A stretch of DNA of 64,000 nt from Mactra quadrangularis (taxonomy: Eukaryota; Mollusca; Bivalvia; Venerida; Mactridae): assembly GCA_025267735.1 (NCBI GenBank), contig CM046301.1, forward strand, positions 15,560,190 through 15,624,189. The letters are read 5' to 3'. Both the position numbers and the translations under genes were made by a program. The notes under the pieces were generated by a model. It was not told the DNA's origin, made no database searches, and saw only the letters and a list, made by a program, of their open reading frames with translations. This document shows, one piece after another, positions 35,701-44,860 of the stretch. How positions within the stretch are numbered: the first letter of the stretch is position 1; each line of letters starts with the position of its first letter.

Positions 35701-38700
35701 ATCTTCATTAATATGTAGTACTGTAAGATTAGTTTTTACAAGACCTGGTGAAATGATACAAAGCTTATTTAAGGATATTTATTGCTGTAATTAACAAGTT
35801 AATCAATGACTTCTTCACTTCCATACAAAATGTGATAAAAGTCATTACACAGAAAGTAGTACTGGCACAAATGTATGAATACATCAATTTAATGATAAAA
35901 TCAATAGAAAATAAAGCCTGATGAAGTGAAATAGAAATAAGCTTCAATTAATCAATGTTAGACCAATAGTGTAAGGTTATGTATATGTACAAACAAGCTC
36001 TATAGCTTCTAGTTCCATTACTGAGAATTATATTGATTCCATTAACACTTGAATTCTTTTATCTCACTTCAATTGACAGGGTAATACAATATTAATGATA
36101 TGCTGACACAAGAGAAAACTTTCACTGCATAATAAAACTGATGGAAGTTTAACAAAACTGAATAGCTCATTCAAAAATTAAATGTTATGAGGTACACATT
36201 GGAAGCTTATAGTGTATAGACTGGACAGAGGACAGGACTAAGTGTATAGGCCCATCAATAGTACAAAAACACACATGATCTTAATACAAACACTTACATT
36301 TGAGTGTTTTGGCAAGGCATATCTTAAACCAAGTGCTTCCAAGACAGAACTTAATTTTAAAATGAAACATAGGCAGATCAAGCGGAGGGGGGTCAGGGGG
36401 GTCCGGACCCCCCCCCCAGAATTTGGAAAATGTACCTGTCCATTAGTGTATTTCTTGCCTGTAAGTCATTTTTAAGTAGTATGAAGCAATTTTTTCAGTG
36501 CTTAACATAGATTTAATGGTTATGTAGTTTTTATTATCAATGTTGCATTTTTACTGCAAAATGTGTATAATGTGGTTCGAGGTTTGGACCCCCCCCTAGA
36601 AAAGTTCAGACCCCCCCCCCCCCCCTAGAAAAAATTCCTGGATCCGCCCCTGTGAAAATAGCTAAGATAAGCAATAATTACATTAGACATATTTTTAATA
36701 TCTAGAATGAAAGGGGCATAACTCCAAAACAATTACATTTAGTTGCATTTATTATAGATGTGTCAACTTAGTTCACACAAATAAGCATACCAGCTACCAT
36801 TCAAATATTTTGATAAGTACAATAAAGATATATAAATCAATTTATTTGAAAAACAACCCTAAAATGTGCATTATATTAAGGGACATAACTTAAAATTAAT
36901 TGATCCAAAATTCTGGCCCTTCATAGTAAATGTAGATAGTAATGTAGTATTGATGAACTATCATCTCAACTTTCAGTAACAGGCTAATCAGTGTTAGAAA
37001 TAAGCACTTGCCCAGCCAAGTTAAAAAAACGACAGGGCAAGTTGGTTACAATAACAGCTGTTCTGTCGGACAAGTCAGCATTCCTTAAAACACAATTTTG
37101 CATATATTCATTATTTGAGTTTCGTTGGTTGTTCCTTGAATGACTGCAATTTACTTGTTCTTCTCTATCTTTCAAAGATAAAGTACTAAAATGCAGTAAT
37201 AAACTATTTCTTATAATAAGAAAATAAAAAGATCAAAGTTAATACTGTCTAAGTGTATATTCAGTTATAAAAATGGCAAAAATAGGTGATAAATGTTGGA
37301 GCAGCCGAAAGGTACTGGGGGCAAGTTAATGTCAGGTTTAACTTACCTCAGGGCAAGTTGGTCTGAAAAATTAAATCTAACACTGGCCAAATTATAAACT
37401 AGCTCAACTATATGAAATAAAAAACTTCTACAAGCTTGAACCAATTTGCACTGTCCCTGGGTATACAGCCTACAGGTAGTTGTTGAGGCAAAGACTTTAA
37501 AAACCCTCTGTCACTAATGATCTCAATTGGTCTTTCAATACAGGTTAGAATGTATAAGTTATTAAGTTTATATACTTACTATTTGTTTATACTCATGATG
37601 AACTTTCTTGTATTCTTCTGAATCCTCAACACTGGGATCAAAAACTGAAATATAAATAGAATTACATACAACTTAATTCTATTCAATCTTGGTTAAATTC
37701 ATGTCTTTAGAAAGCCCTATTTCCATGTAGATCAAAAATGATGTGCGTTTGGCGCAACTTTATTAGGCTCCAAAAAGCCATAGAATATAATTAATTTGCT
37801 TCAGTCAATACTGAATATGTCATGTTTCCATTTACACCTTTTAAGGTGCTAACAATTCTATTAATAGTGGGTGCTAAGAAAATTTGTCATAAGGACTTGA
37901 AGAAGCAAAATTTTCTGCATGTCTGCAGAAAAAGATGTTGTAAGTGCAAAACGTGATGTTACAGGCTTGGCAATAACTTATAAAGTAGTTTGCAAGGTTT
38001 GACAACCAGATTTACATTTCATATGCCACGGAGGCCCATGGTGCTAATATGACTTGTCCATGAAGGAACATAAAGACCATAATGCTCCAGAAGAACATCT
38101 GTTTTCAAGAAAAGGCCAAGGAGATAAATAAAGAATCCATGTAAAGTAAGTAAAAAACATGATGTTCTGTCCACATATGTGGAAGTATACTTTTGGAATT
38201 CATTAAGGGATCACTTTTTTAATGTTGAAGCATAAAAATGGTCAGAAATAAGTAACCTATATCTGTGTTAACATTTTCTTTTTTTTTTATACAGTTTTGG
38301 GTTCCTCTGCACCTAATAATTCTGTGCTGAAAAAATATACTCCATAGATACTGGGTTAACATTGGATGTTGACTGATTTGATTAAGCCAATCAAATTGCT
38401 GTTTAAAATGAGGTCATTACAGGATTTGAGGAAAAGTGAAACAAGATAGTGGTGTCAGATTGTATGCTAAAAGATGGATTTAGCTTTTCTTTTTGGGAAT
38501 GCAATTTAATGTTGTGATAAAACAGTTTATTTTCTCCATTTACATGTATGCTTTAGTTATTAAGTTCTGATCGAGTTTAAGGCTCATATTGTTTCATATA
38601 ATTGTCATCCTGATTTAATTTACAAAGCAATGTGTTTTTATTGAATTTACATACAGTGAACTCGACAGTTCCGGGTCAGTAACGAAACAAACGATGCATG

Positions 38701-41700
38701 TCTCTTAAAAATGAAAGTTGTGGGAATCAAACCTAAATAAATTGATTAACAAATACTTCCACCTTACCATGCTATAATAAATTAATAGTGTTTATTTGCT
38801 TGTAATTTTCTACAATTTTTCGAAAATTGCATGTTGCAAACTCGATAGTTACGGGTCGCACTTGCCAATTCCGGGTCACATGACAGATGCTTGTCTTTTA
38901 AATCCGGAGTGACTGTGGTCTCAACAGGGTTAAAATCAATAAAACAGCCGACTTTTGTCAATAAAGACTTTAATTATCTCATATTTTCTTCCAAGTTAAA
39001 CAAAAATAAAGCTCGTACAGCGTTTTTTCCTTCTTAAAATGGGTCCGGAAAACGGACCCATTCCCAATGACGACCGGACCCTTCCCAATCACGCCAACGG
39101 ACCTTCCCAATTGTGTCAACGGACCCTTCCCAATCGTTTCTTTTATTGGTATTTTGCAAATCAAAAGAAAAAACAGCATAAGTTGTCAAAACTAAAAAAA
39201 ATCGGCAAAAAAACGGGTTTTGAAATTAACAAAATTTTACTTTTGTTTATTTGTCCAAGTATCCTTACTGACAGTTATTTAATGACCGTGTGTCAATTAT
39301 CACTTAAATGGGCAAGAGTCGGCAAATTTCAATAATCAATATCACTTATCATCAATTAAAAATAAATTAGAATCTTTATTCATGCCGTTCTTTACGACAT
39401 CGCTAATCCGTTAATGTTGGTGAATAGCGTCATCTTGTATAATTATCATCTGAGAGTTTGTGTAATCACTCTTTCACACGTTCATTGTTCCGCTTCATTA
39501 GTTTTACAATCAAACTAATGATGTAAAATTTAATGTTTACAAACAAACTCCTTTGTCTTACAGCATAGAATTGTGCTTAAGTTTTATTTCCGGTCAAGGT
39601 CATTACATTGACTAATTTCTCACGGACCCGTGATTTTTCCGATTTTTTTATGAAACTAGCTGCCATTAAGCATAGAAATTGAAAGCTGTTCATGTCATGA
39701 TGATTTCGCGATAATTTTCTCAATAATTCAGCAATGGTTGAAATAATCCAGCAGTAGTTTAATTGTTACTCAGAGTAAATTGTAAAGGCAGTGTCAACGG
39801 ACCCTTCCCAATTGTTTCTTTTATTGGTATTTTGCAAATCAAGAGAAAAAACAGCATAAGTTGTCAAAACTAAAAAAAATCGGCAAAAAAACGGGTTTAG
39901 GAATTAATAAAATTTTACTTTTGTTTATTTGTCCAAGTATCGTTACTGGCAATGGCTAGAGTTACGGTACCGTAACTCTAGACCCAGGTTCTAGAGTTAC
40001 GGAAGTTCTGTAACTGTAGACAACCCTGTCAGGGTTGTCTAGAGTTACGGAAGTCAAATAACATGCGTATGATTCAACTTTTTAACATCGAAAAACTTGT
40101 TTATATTCATTACTCAAAATAAACAAATATTTACCGACGTGACGTATCCAATTGTTATTTCATCGGCCATTTTGGATATGACTAATAAAATTACCGGATG
40201 TTTAACATACGGCGATATGACGTTGTCGTCTTCAAAGTGTCACATACTTAGTTTACTTTTCAAGAGCGATTTGTTATATGGAGTGGGATTTTAATTTGGA
40301 CCGAATATGTCTAATTTGGACAGAATTAATATATTTTTATTAAATTGACGATTCTTTAGTTTTTTATTTATTAAAATTTTTTAATTGTCCTGTAAGAAAA
40401 AACGGTGATTTTCGAATGCAAAATCGACCATATTTTTGGACAGAATCAAAAGCAAAATGTCTTCAATTTGATAAAAAAATGTTGATAAATGGTATATTTT
40501 TACATTGTCACATTTAAAAGCGGCGATCTTTACATAAAACATTGACCAATTCATTGAATTTAAAAATCTCGGCAATTTTCCCCAAGATTTGCATACTAAA
40601 GAATCACGGCGTTTAATTACTTACATGTATATTGTACGAAAAGTATACTGAGTTTTTTTGGTGGAATTAGCGAATTTAATTGAAAAGATAAAAAAACACG
40701 ATTTTTTTACTGGATAACTGCCGAGTTTTTAGTAAAATTGCTGACTTTTGGTTATGAATATGAATTGGTATTTTTTAATGAGATTGTTTATATTTTCGTT
40801 AAAATTTAAAGATTTGGTGAGGAATGACAAGCTGGATTTTTTTACAAAAACATCGACTTCTTAACTATTCATTTAACGTTTTCCCCCCAAGTACTAAGCT
40901 CTTTTTATCAAGCTAAATTCCCATTTTTGTTCACGAAATTTAAGTCAATTTAACGTTCGAAAATCGCCGACTTTCTTACTAGACACTTGCAAATTATTCA
41001 CAATTAAAATTACTCTAAGAATCGACTATTTCCTATAAATATTTCCTTTAAATTCCGTACACAATTATACATATTCGGTCCAAATTATAATCACACTCTA
41101 TAACTTCTCGCTCAAGTAAACTTATTATGTAACACTTTGAAGACGACAACGACATATCGCCGTATATCAAACATCCGGTAAGTTTATTAGTCTTACCCAA
41201 AATGGCGGGTGTAATAACAATTGAATAGGTCACATCGGTAAATATTTGTTTATTTCGAGTGATATTGAATATAATCAAGTTTTTCGATGTTAAAAAGTTG
41301 AAACATAGGCATGTTATTTGACTTCCGTAACTCTAGACAACCCTGACAGGGTTGTCTACAGTTACGGAAATTCCGTAACTCTAGAACCTGGGTCTAGAGT
41401 TACGGTACCGTAACTCTAGCCACTGCCAATTGTAAAACATTCGTCCCCAATAATTTCGTACCCGACAGTTTCGGACATTTAATGATTTTTAACGATTTAT
41501 TATTGTGGGAAAATGAGACATTTTAAAACAAAGCTGAACTGCTTTTCAGGAAGATTTTGAGTAAAAACTATAAGAAAGGTTATTTGATTAAATTGATCAT
41601 AACAGATCTAAAAACGACTCAGACACTGAAATACTGGTAGCCTCCTTATTTCTGAATTATGTTGTGGTCTATCAGATAGTTATATTACATAAGAAGATAA

Positions 41701-44128
41701 GTTGCTGGTAACTTTGAACACATTTCCATCAAGCTTGAGTATATAATGTGACTGGAGATAATTTTTAATGACATTTCCCAAATGTTATGATAAACAGCTT
41801 GTCACATAACCTGGCTCGCGTATACCCTCTTTCTTTTTGGCCTATTGACAATGGCACTTTATTGTTGTTTGGAGTGTTCAAATTCTAGGCGTTATTATAT
41901 GGATGGCCAAATTCTAAAGTTCCTTTATTTGTGTAATTTAATTACCTCTGCAAGTCTCAAAAACTACAAAATCTAGTTTAATGTAACTGTTAAAAGGCAG
42001 AATGATGCAGATATTTTACAATTTAGAACTGTATTTAAACACTTGTTTATTAATATTCCCAATTTATTCTAAGTTGTGCATGATTTTCCCAATTTTTCCT
42101 ATTTCACGACTAACGAAATTCCCAATCGGAGGGGTACAGGACCCATTCCCAATCGGGTGAAAAAAACCGCTGTCGTAAATGAAAGATCTAATCATGTCAC
42201 TTGCAATAACCTATTGCAAATAAAACAAGTACCATAAATACAATTAGTTGCGTGTAAAAAGTAAAACTCAAAATATCAAACAATAATTGTATTTAATTGA
42301 CAAATATATTACATATGGGATAGAATTATGTATAAAATCAGTTTTAAATGTTAAAAAATACTTTTTAATTAAAATAAATGATTGTATATAATACGGGTTA
42401 AGTTTTGACCCGAAATTGTCACATGCTTACCAGGTCAAATTGTCTACATAATTGTCAAACAGTAATTAGATGAAACAAATCTATGAGTTATATCATGTTC
42501 ACCGATAAATTTCCAGCAAAATGATGTGCATTAAGGACTTATTTGATCTAAATTGTGGATATAAATCGCTGTTTTTCCGAACGCATGGACGAAACGTTCA
42601 CATACTTTCGCATTGGATGGAAAAGACGCTGTTTAGTGTTTCATGACTATGACTTCGGGTAGAAAAATGTCAACAATGAAAGTTTGTGTAACGGTAGCTT
42701 AGAGTTAGTGTACATGACTTAACTATCATATAATCAAAATATTGCATTATTAAGGAATCATCTGTATTATTTAATAATACTTTTATTATAAAATAAATTT
42801 ATTATAAAAAAGTGACCTGGAATTGTCAATGACCCGGAATTGTTGAATTCACTGTATCATGATGCATTTATTATGAATATGAGAAATGTCGGACTCCAGG
42901 ACCAAGTGATGATAACTATGTATCATGAAAAAATAGTTGTAGGACTAAGGTCATCAACCACAGGTGCTAGTCCTAAATATAAGACCCTTCATAACTATTT
43001 TATCATACGGACGTTCTTCTGTTATGCAGGGTCTTAACGGATTGCTTCAAAAACGCATAGCAAAATATTTTTTTTCAAAAGTAAATGAATGTGGGTCAAA
43101 TTAGCACCAATCGATAGATAAAAGTTTACTTTTATTCTTTCCATAAAGCAAAAGATAAAAATCAGTTTTTTCCCATATGAAAACACCAATTACTTTTCCT
43201 GCTATCCAGGATTGTCGCCGCTTGCCTCCATTTTGAACTGAATTCGTGTCGGTAAATAAAGTTTCGAATCGCTTACAGTTTACTTAAACGAATTTTAATC
43301 TCTCAAGAGTAGTCGTTCTTACTGTCAACAGTCACAAGTATGCACGGAACGGTCCGGATACTGGCTTTTATACTGTACCTAATATATTCGTTCAAAATCA
43401 TTTCTTACAAATGGCGTGACCAAATTTAAATTCGGATTGCTTTGGCTATTATTGCACGATTATTGTGACAAACTGAAAGTACTCGTTAATAAAGGATTTT
43501 AAATGGATTTTTCGACTGTCTAAGGTTAACATTTGAAATTATTTTACTTTCATCATGTGTATTTTTCGTTTATCTTTCTATTGGTGTATCGTTTTATTGC
43601 AAATTTTTCGAATTAAAACGAGTAGAACGTTCAGACCCGATTCGATGTCTGTACACTAAAATTTTTGCTATGCGTTTTTGAAGCTATCCGTTAAGACCCT
43701 ACGTAACAGAGAAATGTCAAAATGATAAAAAAGTTACGTAGGGTCTTATATTTAGGACTACCACAGGTGCCAGACGCAAATTTAATAGGGAAATTTGTGT
43801 CCAACACCAGTAGTCATCAACAGTCGAAAATTAAAATGCTGTTAATAAATAAACGAATCCCTATTAAGGCAGAATCTTATTTCTAATGAAGATGACATTG
43901 TCAATAATATAAAATAATGACTTGACAAGCAGGCAACAGTCTGGACAGGTCACTAAAATTGTTTTGCGTTTTGCAACAGAGATTTTTTTTCATCAACAAA
44001 GGCAATCAAATGTTTTACTTACTCAAACATTTTGCTTCTATAAACCCATCTACGGGCACGTGAAAGAATGGACTGCCCAGGAAACACAGTAACTCGTCGT
44101 AAACCCATTCTGACTTTTTTCCAGACAT
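20727..44128 (-). CDS. CFAP36: Cilia- and flagella-associated protein 36 (CCDC104/BARTL1)
   Basis: Eight coding exons read right to left: 44128-44023, 37644-37580, 34526-34416, 34026-33812, 25963-25810, 23399-23304, 21991-21740 and 21020-20727 (stop included). All have GT/AG borders and matching phases, giving 430 aa. Residues ~1-135 form the BART-like domain (SEWVYDELLCFLGSP, FFHVPVDGFIEAKC, EYKKVHHEYK, FELVIAMDDYEVFVRMM, KNIELQQQALMLI). In the family this domain binds GTP-loaded ARL3, linking the protein to traffic of lipidated cargo in cilia. A charged helix follows (exon 5, ~166-217), then a Pro/Ala-rich linker (exons 6-7, ~218-333) and a conserved C-terminal coiled coil (IKKRQEYLRAQRDKL, exon 8). 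It is longer than human CFAP36 (342 aa), mainly through the linker. The exon 5 donor could lie 3 bp earlier (GTTGTA in place of GTATGT), which would drop one Val. The introns are large and full of mobile DNA; about 5.5% of the span is coding. Confidence 0.93.
21228..21310 (+). mobile_element. Pearl-like element, 5' end fragment
   Basis: ACAAGAGCACTGTGCAGGGC followed by ATTATATGCCTGTGTG matches the 5' end of the long element at 27009 (ACAAGAGCTCCGCTGGGCGG, ATTATACGCCCGTGTG). Only a short 5' piece is present, in CFAP36 intron 7. Confidence 0.55.
22040..23080. repeat. Two diverged ~400-bp copies in direct order
   Basis: 22060-22440 and 22690-23080 align along most of their length: GTCGTACAGGATCTCT / GTCGTATAGGATCTCT, AGCTTTCATCTAGACGAAAC / AGCTTTTATCTAGAAGAAAC, TTGATTTCATAATT and ACCAAGGTTTG, and GTTTTAATCAGATTGTA at the end. 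They appear roughly 70% alike by eye, which points to an old duplication or two insertions of one family. A SINE head lies between them. The region is in CFAP36 intron 6. Confidence 0.65.
22503..22585 (-). mobile_element. tRNA-derived SINE head
   Basis: On the minus strand, GTGGGTAGCTCAGCTAATT supplies the A box and GTAGGTTCAATTCCC the B box, about 35 nt apart. It is tRNA-like in promoter spacing but lacks a full acceptor stem, so a SINE head and not a tRNA gene. It stands between the two diverged 400-bp copies and may be part of that repeat. Confidence 0.65.
23887..25269. mobile_element. hAT MITE, 1.38 kb, perfect 8-bp target duplication
   Basis: It starts CAGGGATGGG(G) and ends (G)CCCATCCCTG in perfect or near-perfect inversion, with the direct repeat GGCATGAA at 23879-23886 and 25270-25277. 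An 8-bp duplication and CAGGG ends are standard for hAT. Both subterminal regions (about 23900-24060 and 25105-25255) are crowded with palindromic ACTCGAGT/AGTACT and GAGTAC motifs, the likely transposase-binding sites. No transposase frame is seen, so it is non-autonomous. It lies in CFAP36 intron 5. Confidence 0.92.
25440..25625 (-). mobile_element. tRNA-derived SINE
   Basis: On the minus strand the 5' end reads GCCCAGCTAGCTCAGTCAGT (A box), and the B box GGGTTTAATTCC follows after about 35 nt. About 110 bp of non-tRNA body lies downstream (towards 25440). Located in CFAP36 intron 5, next to the hAT MITE. Confidence 0.7.
26143..26345 (+). mobile_element. tRNA-derived SINE
   Basis: AGCAGTGGTCCAGTGGTTGG is the A-box side and CCTGGGTTCGAAACCC a canonical B box (26190-26205). 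AGCAGTG (26145-26151) can pair with CACTGCT (26213-26219). Seven extra bases between the T arm and that stem exclude a functional tRNA. The body (CTTGAGCAAGAAATTTGCC, CACCTAGGTGTAAATGGGTA) looks like the conserved central domain of bivalve SINEs. It is in CFAP36 intron 4. Confidence 0.75.
27009..31386 (+). mobile_element. Pearl/Helentron-like element with ~145-bp tandem core
   Basis: A 5' segment (ACAAGAGCTCCGCTGGGCGG, then a GGGCG...CGCCC hairpin) is followed by about 22 diverged core units carrying GTGACCTTGACCTTTGACC, and then by an ACGG-type run (CGGACGGACAGACTGACAGA, 31303-31340) and a terminal hairpin (CGACCGTTTTTTCAAAACGG) ending GCGTATAAAA. Core spacing is about 145, 145 and 352 bp, repeated, so a higher-order unit of ~643 bp is visible from 28440 to 30590 (CATTGTTTGCC spacers at 28440, 29085, 29730 and 30370). 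There are no terminal inverted repeats. Bivalve pearl elements have this architecture. No Rep/helicase frame is present. Short frames on both strands mirror the repeat unit. It lies in CFAP36 intron 4. Confidence 0.8.
31925..32071. mobile_element. MITE family copy C
   Basis: GTCAGTGGTGCTTACATTAACCC at 31942 onward corresponds to the right arm of copies A and B read in reverse, and a partly complementary arm with AGTATTTAAATCAGCAGGG closes it. The copy is diverged and its ends are approximate. Confidence 0.5.
32626..32850 (+). mobile_element. tRNA-derived SINE
   Basis: GGCATGGCTGAGTGTTAACA provides an A-box-like start and GTTGGTTTGAATCTC the B box (about 32684-32698). The body includes TTTGAGAAAGAAATTTTATTG and ends near ATGTATAAATGGGTATAATC, the same ATAAATGGGTA signature as in the SINE at 26143. 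It is in CFAP36 intron 4. Confidence 0.65.
34527..36371. other. CFAP36 intron 2, right-to-left proximal part, no element named
   Basis: AT-rich intron sequence. I find no paired ends or coding segments that I can support. Confidence 0.45.
36372..36652. mobile_element. Poly-C/poly-G-rich MITE
   Basis: GGGGGGTCCGGACCCCCCCC near the left and several runs of 8-14 C with CTAGAAAA near the right lead to the end CTGGATCCGCCCCTG, whose complement CAGGGGCGGATCCAG looks like a hAT-type terminus. The left end (GGCAGATCAAGCGGAGGGG) is a degenerate partner. No target duplication was found. It is in CFAP36 intron 2. Confidence 0.55.
36710..36988. repeat. Remnant GGGCATAACT-type units
   Basis: GAAAGGGGCATAACTCCAAA (36710) and TAAGGGACATAACTTAAAAT (36878) start two similar stretches about 165 bp apart. 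They resemble core units of pearl-like elements but are too decayed to assign firmly. Confidence 0.4.
36989..37385. mobile_element. ~400-bp MITE with CAGTGTTAG ends
   Basis: CAGTGTTAGAAATAAG at the left faces ATTAAATCTAACACTG at the right. Subterminal ACTTGCCC / GGGCAAGT and GGACAAGT motifs occur on both sides, as in the element at 507-864. The flanks GGCTAAT and GGCCAAAT are similar but not identical, so an 8-bp duplication with later changes is possible. It is in CFAP36 intron 2. Confidence 0.6.
39113..39270 (+). repeat. 158-bp direct repeat (partner 39791-39947)
   Basis: GTGTCAACGGACCCTTCCCA begins both copies, which then run nearly identical through the CGGCAAAAAAACGGGTTT stretch to GTCCAAGTAT and TTACTG. 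The second copy stops where the innermost inverted element begins, so one copy may mark a duplication linked to that insertion. A 98-aa frame across the first copy is not supported as a gene. Confidence 0.85.
39947..41428. mobile_element. Inner shell of the nest: palindrome-tipped inverted-repeat element, 1.48 kb
   Basis: The arms 39947-40310 and 41068-41428 are inverted copies over about 360 bp, at roughly 85-90% by eye. Each tip begins TGGCA-TGGCTAGAGTTACGG and contains the perfect palindrome GAGTTACGGTACCGTAACTC and a second one, GACAACCCTG(T)CAGGGTTGTC. The ~750-bp centre is AT-rich and without a frame. The short frames of the two arms are translations of the same inverted sequence. No target duplication was found. 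Confidence 0.8.
42968..43760. mobile_element. Mutator-type MITE, 793 bp, perfect 10-bp target duplication
   Basis: TAGTCCTAAATATAAGACCC and its exact complement form the tips of terminal repeats about 110 bp long (running through CTATGCGTTTTTGAAGC / GCTTCAAAAACGCATAG). The direct repeat CCACAGGTGC flanks it at 42958-42967 and 43761-43770. No transposase is present. It is the longer relative of the 129-bp element at 11854-11982. It lies in CFAP36 intron 1, next to exon 1. Confidence 0.9.
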
Positions 44129-44147
44129 TTTTGGCTTCCCCGATATC

Positions 44148-44173
44148 CAGGAAGTTATGATATCAACTTCCTG
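44148..44173. promoter_or_regulatory. ETS-like inverted repeat upstream of CFAP36
   Basis: CAGGAAGTT and AACTTCCTG form a perfect 9-bp inverted repeat around ATGATATC, 20-45 bp upstream of the CFAP36 start codon. GGAAGT is the core recognised by ETS-family factors, which often act at TATA-less housekeeping and ciliary promoters. That it functions here is an inference; the transcription start is not known. Confidence 0.4.
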
Positions 44174-44531
44174 TGAGCGTGACATCAACTACAGCGTGAA
44201 AATTACACCGGGCTAAACTACACTTTATCTTGAATACGTGTAATTCGCTAAATAAACTTTTCAAAAATCAAGGGCCCATTTGATTATCGAAACGTTTTTT
44301 TAGAGAACGTATTATAATTCTCATTTGAATCAATTACCTTATGGAATTAAGCATTCCACTTATAATAACACACTTGAAAATTCCTAATAAGCATCATTTT
44401 ACCTATTTCTTTTCAACTCTGTGATATTTTTCTAAGTCATTTCGGTCTGCGAAAATCTTAATTTGATCTTTCATAGCCCCGAATTTTTAGTTTATTATTG
44501 TCTTTTAAAATGCATTATGTTTAAAGAAGTA

Positions 44532-44860
44532 TGAACGTAAAGTTGGCAGACTCAGCAGACACAGCAGACACAGCAGAAGGAACGATCCTTCTGCTGTGTC
44601 TGCTGGCAGAAGGATAAATCTACAGCAGAAGGAACGATCCTTCTGCTGTGTCTGCTGGCAGAAGGATACATTTACAGCAGAAGGATCAATCTTTCTGCTG
44701 GGTCTGCTGACAGAAGGATTGAATTATAACAGAAAGATGTGTCTGTTGGCAGAAAGATTTTATAATAACAGAAAGATGTGTCTGCTGGCAGAAGGATTAA
44801 ACAACAACAGAATCAATCTTTCTGCCACGTCTGTTGGCAGAATAATTGAATTATAATTTC
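44532..44860 (+). repeat. Left outer domain of the giant foldback element
   Basis: Short repeats of CAGCAGAAGGA / TCCTTCTGCTG, separated by spacers such as TAAATCTA, TACATTTA and TTGAATTATAA, so the domain is itself full of small palindromes (AGAAGGAACGATCCTTCT). An 86-aa frame here only translates the repeat. It matches the right outer domain in reverse, with about two differences. Confidence 0.9.

Larger units (their letters stand above)
39017..42173. mobile_element. Middle shell of the nest: CGGACCC(A/T)TCCCAAT-rich inverted-repeat element
   Basis: ACAGCGTTTTTTCC at the left and GAAAAAAACCGCTGT at the right are inverted ends with CGT on both sides (39014-39016 and 42174-42176). Inside each end are repeated GGACCC and TTCCCAAT motifs (39040-39140 and 42050-42155). 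A direct ~158-bp repeat (39113-39270 and 39791-39947) lies in its left half. The 3-bp flank is weak evidence for the exact border. Confidence 0.55.
38654..42854. mobile_element. Outer shell of a nested element: TA-flanked inverted-repeat transposon, 4.2 kb
   Basis: CAGTGAACTCGACAGTTCCG...GGGTCA at the left and TGACCCGGAATTG...GAATTCACTG at the right are inverted ends, both bordered by TA (38652-38653 and 42855-42856). Further GGGTC / GACCC motifs of the same kind lie inside each end (38850-38890 and 42405-42450). The interior consists of two further inverted-repeat elements. No transposase is recognised. It lies in CFAP36 intron 1. Confidence 0.75.

Noticed and set aside
36601..36625. Poly-C run as a sequencing error
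   Set aside because: Runs of C and G recur at both sides of the same MITE with CTAGAAAA next to them, so they are a feature of the element, although exact run lengths may be inaccurate.
39113..39947. Pair of long terminal repeats of a retrotransposon (39113-39270 and 39791-39947)
   Set aside because: The copies lack TG...CA ends and a primer-binding site, and only ~520 bp lie between them with no gag/pol frame.
40097..41278. Similar short frames in the two arms of the inner nested element
   Set aside because: Both translate inverted copies of one sequence. There is no transposase motif, and their similarity is explained by the nucleotide repeat.
44547..44860. CRISPR-like array of short repeats and spacers
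   Set aside because: The repeats are palindromic CAGCAGAAGGA variants of irregular spacing in an animal genome, mirrored at the far end of a transposon. No cas genes are present.
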